A stretch of 64,000 bases of DNA. It comes from Chalara sp. BL73. Taxonomy: Eukaryota; Ascomycota; Leotiomycetes; Helotiales. Location: positions 1 through 64,000 of the forward strand of contig CAKJVC010000164.1 in the NCBI GenBank assembly GCA_918026815.1. Reading direction: 5' to 3'. Below are positions 57,494-64,000 of the stretch, piece after piece. The translations under genes were made by a program, and so were the position numbers. The notes below the pieces were generated by a model. It saw only the letters and a list, made by a program, of their open reading frames with translations. It did not search any database and was not told the origin of the DNA. Each line of letters starts with the position of its first letter. Position 1 is the stretch's first letter.

Positions 57494-59210
57494 ATGGCTA
57501 GAGAATTAGATGCTAAAAAGGATACGACGCAGCATGTCGACAATCTCAGTAACAGCCTTAACGTTACGGAACCGGCAAAGAGGTCAACTATTCAAGAAGT
57601 ATGGGCACACAAGAGGGTTATGCTTTGGTGTGAGTGCTTTATCTCCCGCTAGCCCATAATACCGCTGCTAAGCTCTCATAGGCCTCCTAATCTTTCTTCT
57701 TCCAGTAAACTTTGGGTATGAAGTTGCTATGATCGGGAAATTATTTGCCGCGCCATCTTTCCAACAACATTTTGGCGAGCAGGTGAAGGGCAAATGGGTG
57801 ATCAAGGCCAGAGACCAACAAATATTGAACGCTGGCAGCACAATCGGCCTCTTTTGCTCGGCCTTCGTGACTGGATATCTCTCAGATTTGTTTGGCCGCA
57901 AAAAAGTTGTCCTCACCGCTTGCATCATCTGCATCGCTGGTATCATGGTCCAGTATTTCAGCACCACGATCATGATGTTATTTGGTGGGAAAGTTATCGC
58001 CTGCTTTGGGTTTGGTCTAGGTCATTCTCTAGGGCCGGTTTGGGTTGCAGAGCTGGCTCCACAGTCGATCCGTGGTTTATGCCTAGCCCTAATTGTTTGT
58101 ATACAACCAATGAGAAATAGATCTCTGCTAATCAAGACTACAGAATACGATGATCGTCCTAGGCCAATGGTTTAGCTCCTTATGTGTATACGCCGCTTCT
58201 TTCAAGACTGGCGACTCAGCCTGGCGTATCCCCTTGATCACTCAACTTATCATGCCCGGTCTATTATTATTAATTGGTTTACCGATCCTTCCTGAATCTC
58301 CGGCCTGGCTGGTCATGCACGATCGCAATGAGGATGCTATCAAAGCGCTTAAAATATTTAATGGTAAAGATTACGATGCCGATCAGGCTCTGCGGAAACT
58401 TCGCGCTGCCATCGATATGGAGGCCGAGAATAAGATTCAACAGAAGAACTCGAGTTGGAGTGAGTGCTTCCGACAGCCTAATTTGAGGAGGACAATCATC
58501 GTTTGCATGGTTTATCTGTCGCAGCAGTTCATCGGTGTTGGGTTCGTTTCCGGCTACCTCACATATTACTTCTCACTTGCTGGCGTCAAGAACCCTCTTG
58601 GTGTTGGACAAGCTGCGTTCGCCATCCAGCTCTTCGGCAATATTTGCTCCTGGCCACTGATCGAACGGCTTGGGCGAAGGCCTATGCTTGTGTATGGCTG
58701 CATGATTATGACCGCAGGTCTCCTGCTTATTGGCTGCGTTAATATACGCCCTAACGATACATCTCTTAAGGTGACAGTTGCATTCATGTGTCTCTGGGGA
58801 TGGTTGGTGAGTACCTGCTACCTGTTGGAAAATTTCATTCTAAGACTTAATCCTAGTATCAAGCCACATTAGGAGCCGTCTCTTACGCGGTTGGTGGCGA
58901 AACGCCAACTCCACGCCTCCGCCAAAAGACGTATGCTATCAATATCATGGTAGCGACTGCTGTCTCATGTATGATAACACAAGTCATGCCTTACCTTCTA
59001 AATCCTGACAAAGCCAATCTCGGCGGCAAGGTGACATTCGTATTCTTTGCACCGTCAGTTCCGGTGTGCCTTTACCTGTTCCTTTGTCTACCCGAAATGA
59101 AAGGTCGCTCAGTCGTTGAGATTGAGGAGATGTTTACAGAGCGTGTCCCAGCTAGGAAATTCAGGGACTATGAATGTCATACTGCTGGAATAGAAACCAA
59201 GACAGGTTAG
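57494..59210 (+). CDS. MFS sugar porter
   Basis: Four exons, 57494-57629, 57706-58094, 58144-58806 and 58857-59210 (introns 49-76 bp), give 513 residues. Twelve membrane helices with sugar-porter signatures: GYLSDLFGRKK after helix 2, GHSLGPVWVAELAP with QSIRG, PESPAWLV, IERLGRRP in the second half, GGETPTPRLRQKTYA, and LPEMKGRSVVEIEEMF at the end (PETKG variant with Met). The subfamily looks closest to alpha-glucoside/maltose-type proton symporters, so the cargo may be a disaccharide or glycoside rather than a free pentose. The last acceptor is at 58856 (CCTAG), because the nearer TTAG would shift the frame. It presumably imports what the neighbouring hydrolase and esterases release or feed on. 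Confidence 0.9.
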
Positions 59211-60333
59211 GTGGTCTAAGGATCACATGTTTCTATCTAGATCTGAGCTCTTATTCTGCATGAGACTTGGGCAATATAGAGAGGTTAGAAAGACCTATCA
59301 CAATTGCCATTTATGTTTAATAGAAGAGCATATTATAATAACAGACCTACGCGTTACAGCCACCAGTCAAATGATGACCGAATCTTTAGATTTACACGCT
59401 AACTAACTACCCCATACTTAACAGAGATACAGGAAGCCAATTACGGCGATTAATACAACATTTCAGTGAAGGAACTAGTATTATCATGATATATTGACCC
59501 CTAAAATCGAATACTATACCCCACGCAATATAAGATTTCAAATAGCTATACGCATCATGGCAAAATTTTCAATTTTATATTATATCATACTATACTATAG
59601 TATACTATAATACTAACTTTAAATGAAACTATTCCCAATTAGTAATATGTCACAAAGAAGTAAGTCTGCACGTGCTTATGAGCGTGCGGCCTAATTTCTT
59701 CTGGGCTACGAAAGCCTACCTGGCTTGATTTCTAGTTCTACAAATAAAAATACACACATGCCGCATACGTAGCTTTAGCTTTCATGAACTAGAAACGAGC
59801 TGCTTCGTGACGTAATACGACGATATAGCTTCTCCTTAAAAAAAGGTAAGCTTTATTTCTACCTGTTTTTAACTTTTGCAGTGGCTTTTTAACCCGGCTT
59901 GCTAGCTTTAGCAAGATACTTAGTATATTGCCAATATGATATAAGATCAAGGTTTGATACGAATTCTAGCGCTCCACGAGATATCTCATACCAATACTAG
60001 CGTAGTATCCAAAACTCGATCTCATATAACTCGAGACTCAATATCACTAAATATCGCCATACTAGTTCCTTCACTGAAACATTTATTCCGTATAGCGTTG
60101 CCATAGGAGACAACTATTCTACTTTTAAAGCTCTATCTCAAAGCCTAGAGATAGATTCGACAAGAACTTATAACTGCGAAGGGTAAAAAGAACATGGATT
60201 GGACAAATAATTCAAATTGGCTAAGTTCAACTTTTTCGCTCCTATTCCATACTCTAAAAGCAATATTTCCCACACCAAAATTCCAACTGCATTGACGATA
60301 GTCGGGCCTAGGTTCAGAAAGCCCAAGTTCTGA
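59211..60333. other. AT-rich intergenic region with MITE-like element
   Basis: 1.1 kb without a gene. Very AT-rich from 59500 to 59640 (TATACTATAGTATACTATAATAC). Contains the element at 59461-60079. Confidence 0.6.
59461..60079. mobile_element. MITE-like element with perfect 20-bp terminal inverted repeats
   Basis: TTTCAGTGAAGGAACTAGTA at 59461-59480 is the exact reverse complement of 60060-60079. The enclosed 619 bp are AT-rich and non-coding, and weak pairing continues inside the ends (TATNATCATGATATATTGA against TATGGCGATATTTAGTGATATTGA). No transposase; target-site duplication unclear (possibly CA or TA). Superfamily not determined. Confidence 0.65.
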
Positions 60334-60630
60334 TCACCCCCCAAGCGGAGTCCCAAATACTGGCGTTGCTCCGTCTTCCCTTGGTCTCCCAAAACCACCA
60401 GGCAGACGGTCTTTGAGAATATCAGGTAATAAAAACAATGGAGCGGCGGCCTTTTTCACGACCGAGCCCTGGACCAAGAAGAACTCCCCAGGGTGTGTGC
60501 CGTCACAGTTGCTGTCTGCAACAATACTTCTGGATTTATCAACGCAGTGCGCTTTCGCCTGGCATGTTGTGATAAAGAATGCTGCTGCTGCGACTTGCAA
60601 TGTCGGTAGAGTGATATGTTCGCGCTTCAT
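60334..60630 (-). CDS. Small secreted protein, hypothetical
   Basis: A 98-residue frame starts at the ATG at 60630; the frame continues 21 bp further upstream without need. An N-terminal signal peptide is clear (basic MKREH, then a hydrophobic core ending TTCQAKA, cleavage near 27). The mature part has HCVDKSRSIVADSNCDG with two cysteines, then GEFFLVQGS, and a proline/glycine-rich end (LPGGFGRPREDGATPVFGTPLGG region). The HCVD...NCDG spacing recalls small secreted ascomycete proteins of unknown function. An effector or cell-wall role is possible but not shown. Single exon. Confidence 0.55.
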   Translation of the reverse strand: MKREHITLPTLQVAAAAFFITTCQAKAHCVDKSRSIVADSNCDGTHPGEFFLVQGSVVKKAAAPLFLLPDILKDRLPGGFGRPREDGATPVFGTPLGG

Positions 60631-62825
60631 ATTGAAGTCGAGTGATTGCACAATTTAACAAGGTGATTGACTTGTAAAAAATCTGGGGTGTATTTAGAGC
60701 GAAAAAGAATTTAAATATGGAGATTTGTTGTGAGTAGGAGTTGAGATGATAATTAAATTCTAGGGATAGATGAGCTAGTTCTTATAGTTTAGTTCTGTGC
60801 GATATTTCAAGCGGGATCTGTGTAACACAAGATAGCAATCTTCAGATGCATGCATATATTATCCACTACATCTGATACTCCCATTTCTTCCTGTTCCTTT
60901 ACATTCCTTCGGCTCTTCAATATCGGCTAGCAGCCGATTCTTAGCTCCATCCTCCATAAGCCTACCCTGTCTACAAGCATTTACACTACAAGAGGGTGAA
61001 ACTGAAAATAGAATCAACACAATTTTCAGTGCTCCTTGGGATTATACGACAGATGGGTAAGTATAAAATCCTAGTGCTTGCAGGATTTGCCTGGCTCGGC
61101 TATTCGCTTAATCATGAAACGCGACCCTGCTCAGTCCTACAAGCGAGGCTGATATGCATAATCCAGTGCATGCTAGACTTATTTCATATTGGTGGCTGCA
61201 CAAGATACTACCCACGTGGGGCTGGAGCTGGACCAACGAGGCTATGAGCAGAACACGCGCCACAGCCTTTGTGGCAGGTTAAAAATAAGCTTATTCCTTC
61301 TTTCATGTGGAGTGCATTTTACCCTTGCAGCACTTCCTTTGCGGTAATCTACCTTGCTCGACGAAGTCGATTAGATTGAGTGGCTGTGTCAAATAATTTT
61401 GCGGAAGATAAATAAGTATGTTCGTGACCTTGGGTACGACTCTCTTCGACAGCGAGAGAGAGCGCAATATGTCTAGTAGTGTGCTTAAGTCCATAAAGTA
61501 AGTTCTACAACATGGCGATGTAGTAGAGCAAATAGAATTTTGAAATTAATTTGCCCGTCACATGTTGGAAAGTATATAAGTGGGAGAATCTGATCGTCGT
61601 GGTGTTAGATAATTCATGATACGGCCAAGTCAAGTATGCAAATACTTATTATCAGCACGGACAATTAGATTTGATAAAATAGTTTACACAGATACCAGCA
61701 ACTTTGGCTAGGCTACAAAATGGAATTGTATTCAGACTCGGATCTTTTTGGCCATACTGGGACCGCCTCATGGACTTGAAAACGATGATCAACTTAGCCA
61801 TGACGGTATCCGGCTTGAGTAGGTTCGTATCCACCAGCACAATCTGCGCACATCGCACAATGATTAGAGGTGCCATAGCAGACGTTTTAAAAGGCGGCCA
61901 TATCACCACAGTTGGCTAATATTCCATTGCGTGTATGTGATTAAAGTAAAGCCTATGGGAATTCCACCAAGGTGTACTTAATGTCACCTCGCGGTAGGAA
62001 GAGAGAAAGAAGTCTTATTTGTATTCGAGAAATTATATAGATGATATAGTTCTTTAGCCTGACGACAACAAACTAGAGATGTATTATGCAGCCTTCCCCT
62101 GCTTCTTCAGAGTTTTACTTACGTGAAAATATTGCTGAAGAGTCCTCAAGAACTTTGGAGAGCAATGAGCAATGACGAGCCGGTCACACCTGCTTGTTCA
62201 AATTCTGAGTACTGTACAGGTGTCGCAGGGGTGTCTGAAGCACTCGATCAATGGAGCGTGTACGGAAGGGATGCTCTTATACAATCGGCGTTTCTTCGAA
62301 CTACTATTCAAAGTGGCTTGTGAACTCGTGTGGGAACTTATCCAAGACTGTCTGGCAAGATTTGAGGACGCCTACCAACCCGTAAATCCTTCGATATTAT
62401 CATAACATGGGATACACAATATCCACATACATTCTCTTCGCTTACAACCCCAAGACGTTGTTCCAACCAGAGTTTCTCGAAGATAGAGAAGCTAGCGCCT
62501 TAGGAGCGGAAGTCCTAACATTAAAGGCAGTATTGAAATCTCTACACAGTAAAGTGCTGTTAGGATTCAACATTGGCACTAGAACCAACGAGTTCGATAA
62601 ACCACGATGGATTAATAATCTAGAAGTTCAAGTTGTCAGAGAAACTAATTAGCTATATTCTAATATGTATAAATTCTGCCTGCTACAACACAGATTATTT
62701 TCCAACGTAGCCAGCATTTTTACAATATGACCAATTCAAGCTGAGTCAAGGCTGAAAGTCCTACAGGTTATGAATTCAATATATTTGATTATGGAAAACC
62801 TTTCCAATTGAATCTGACCGCTAGT
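60631..62825. other. Gene-poor region with coding-like relics
   Basis: 2.2 kb without a supported gene. Plus-strand frames at 61704-61919, 62172-62405 (with the helix-like KVACELVWELIQDCLARFE) and 62407-62652 read like pieces of decayed proteins but none is recognised. The region between 62010 and 62110 and around 62650-62700 is AT-rich. Confidence 0.4.
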
Positions 62826-64000
62826 TTAATCAAAGATTCCCAAAGGAAACGCATCAGCAATTCTTTGGTACCCAGCAACATTAGGATGGAGGTAATCTCC
62901 TCCATTATACAAAGGATTCAATTGTGAACCATCTTTCGGATCTCGCAGCCATTTATCGAAATCAAGAACCGCATCAAAATCGCCTTCCTCTCTAATCCAC
63001 TTGTTCACCCGCTGTCTGGTTTTCTCTCTTTCAGGATTTGAGTATGGCTGGATAGTAGCATTTCCACTAAATGGAGTAATGGTCGCAGCAAAGATTGGGA
63101 GCTCAAATGCTTGGACCCTTGTAATTATTTGCTGAAATGCAAATATAAGTCGATCACCAATAGCCTGTTGCGCTGCAGGGCTTGTGTCGGCCGTACCGAT
63201 ATCATTTACACCTTCGAAGAGCAGGACGTACTCAACACCCGAATGGGAAAGCACATCGCGATCAATACGGCCTAGTGCATTAGGACCAAGACCATCCTTT
63301 AGCACACGGTTACCTCCAGCAGCTTGGTTCAGAATTGCAATGTTCGTGGTAGAGTGCCGTTTCTTCATATTCGCCAGGAGAAGGTCAGGCCATCTATTTA
63401 AATCAGTAGATGCCACAAATAATTTCGTGCTTGAAACTGACCGATTATTGCCATCAGTAGTACTTCCACGTCCATCAGTAATACTATCACCAACAATAAC
63501 CAAAGCACGGGACTCTCTGGGTACCCATGCTTCTACAGCACTGATAAAATACCTGGAGCAAGATAAGCCTAGACAATTGCCAATGAACAGTGGCACACCT
63601 ACCAATGCGCGGCACTTTTTGTGGAAGTATCTGTAAAAGCCGCAGAAGCCAACGCATTCCCGAACGTAAACCAAGATGTCGTTCTGCTACCAGGATGGGA
63701 AGTAATCGCAAGACCTGGCTGTCCGTTTGCCAAGTAAATAGTGATCGCGAGGTTCGATTGAGCAGCAACGTCAATATTTATCGGATCGGAGACGGCGAGA
63801 GCACCGTTAGGTATGGTTACAGCGCTGTTACCACTAAAGGTCACAGCCTTCAGAGTCTTGGTCTGTATGGCAGAGACTCCGCTAGATCCGTTGACTGGAA
63901 GGGCGACAGTTACTCCCGTGATTGGCAGATCATTCACGCCAAATGCGTTAGACAAGCGCAGTCGTATAGTGGAAGCGCCAAGCGTTAGATGAACCGTCTG
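62826..64000 (-). CDS. SGNH/GDSL-like esterase, C-terminal part (runs off right edge)
   Basis: Three exons are visible on the minus strand: 63603 to beyond 64000, 63552-63442, and 63393-62826. Introns are 50 and 48 bp; the 48-bp one keeps the frame and would look like an insertion between NNR and WPDLL. Upstream of the catalytic domain lies a beta-sandwich module (LRLSNAFG, ITIYLANGQPG, TSWFTFG). The hydrolase has all SGNH blocks: GDSITDGRG with the nucleophile serine (I), AAGGNRVL (II), FEGVNDIG (III) and DYLHPN with the Asp-His pair (V). Family: extracellular GDSL-like acylhydrolases that remove acetyl or other acyl groups, often from plant polysaccharides. The start and any signal peptide lie outside the window. 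Confidence 0.88.

Noticed and set aside
1..64000. CRISPR arrays, bacterial operons, ribosome-binding sites, rRNA genes
   Set aside because: The sequence is eukaryotic (spliced genes); no regularly spaced repeats or rRNA segments were seen.

Overview
The window looks like nuclear DNA of a filamentous ascomycete (Pezizomycotina). Protein-coding genes are cut by short GT-AG introns, mostly 45-150 bp and often with a CTAAC/CTGAC-like branch site. Two HET-domain genes, fungal rhodopsin-like (SAT4-type) membrane proteins and a Zn2Cys6 regulator are present. The spaces between genes hold AT-rich, transition-riddled repeat relics of the kind left by repeat-induced point mutation (RIP). All exon joins given here were worked out by hand from reading frame, splice consensus and family resemblance; for every gene called intact the exon lengths sum to a multiple of three.

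Left part (1-21.7 kb): mostly decayed. It holds the first exon of a VAO-type FAD oxidase running off the left edge, a broken zinc alcohol dehydrogenase, unrecognised degenerate coding stretches, and a broken single-pass membrane protein at 17.1-17.9 kb. Two genes stand intact among them: a CorA-like membrane protein (8.96-11.4 kb, seven exons) and an arginyl-tRNA-synthetase paralogue whose two ATP-site signatures are both destroyed (11.86-13.85 kb). A nested inverted-repeat element occupies 19.1-20.4 kb.

Middle (21.7-41.4 kb): two HET-domain genes flank five genes that resemble a small secondary-metabolite locus. These are an O-methyltransferase, two rhodopsin-like seven-helix membrane proteins, a cytochrome P450 and a TRI5-family sesquiterpene synthase with both metal-binding motifs present. 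No cluster-specific regulator or transporter is seen among them.

Right part (43-64 kb): a set that reads like a sugar-catabolism cluster. It has a GH78 alpha-L-rhamnosidase-like enzyme, two related fungal regulators (one has a Zn2Cys6 finger, the other has none), an aldo-keto reductase of the xylose-reductase type divergent from an L-arabinitol-dehydrogenase-like enzyme, a secreted carboxylesterase divergent from an MFS sugar porter, a small secreted protein, and the C-terminal part of an SGNH/GDSL esterase that continues past the right edge. The likely logic is release of deoxysugars, sugars or acyl groups outside or inside the cell, uptake by the porter, then reduction and oxidation of pentoses and polyols; this is inferred from gene content only.
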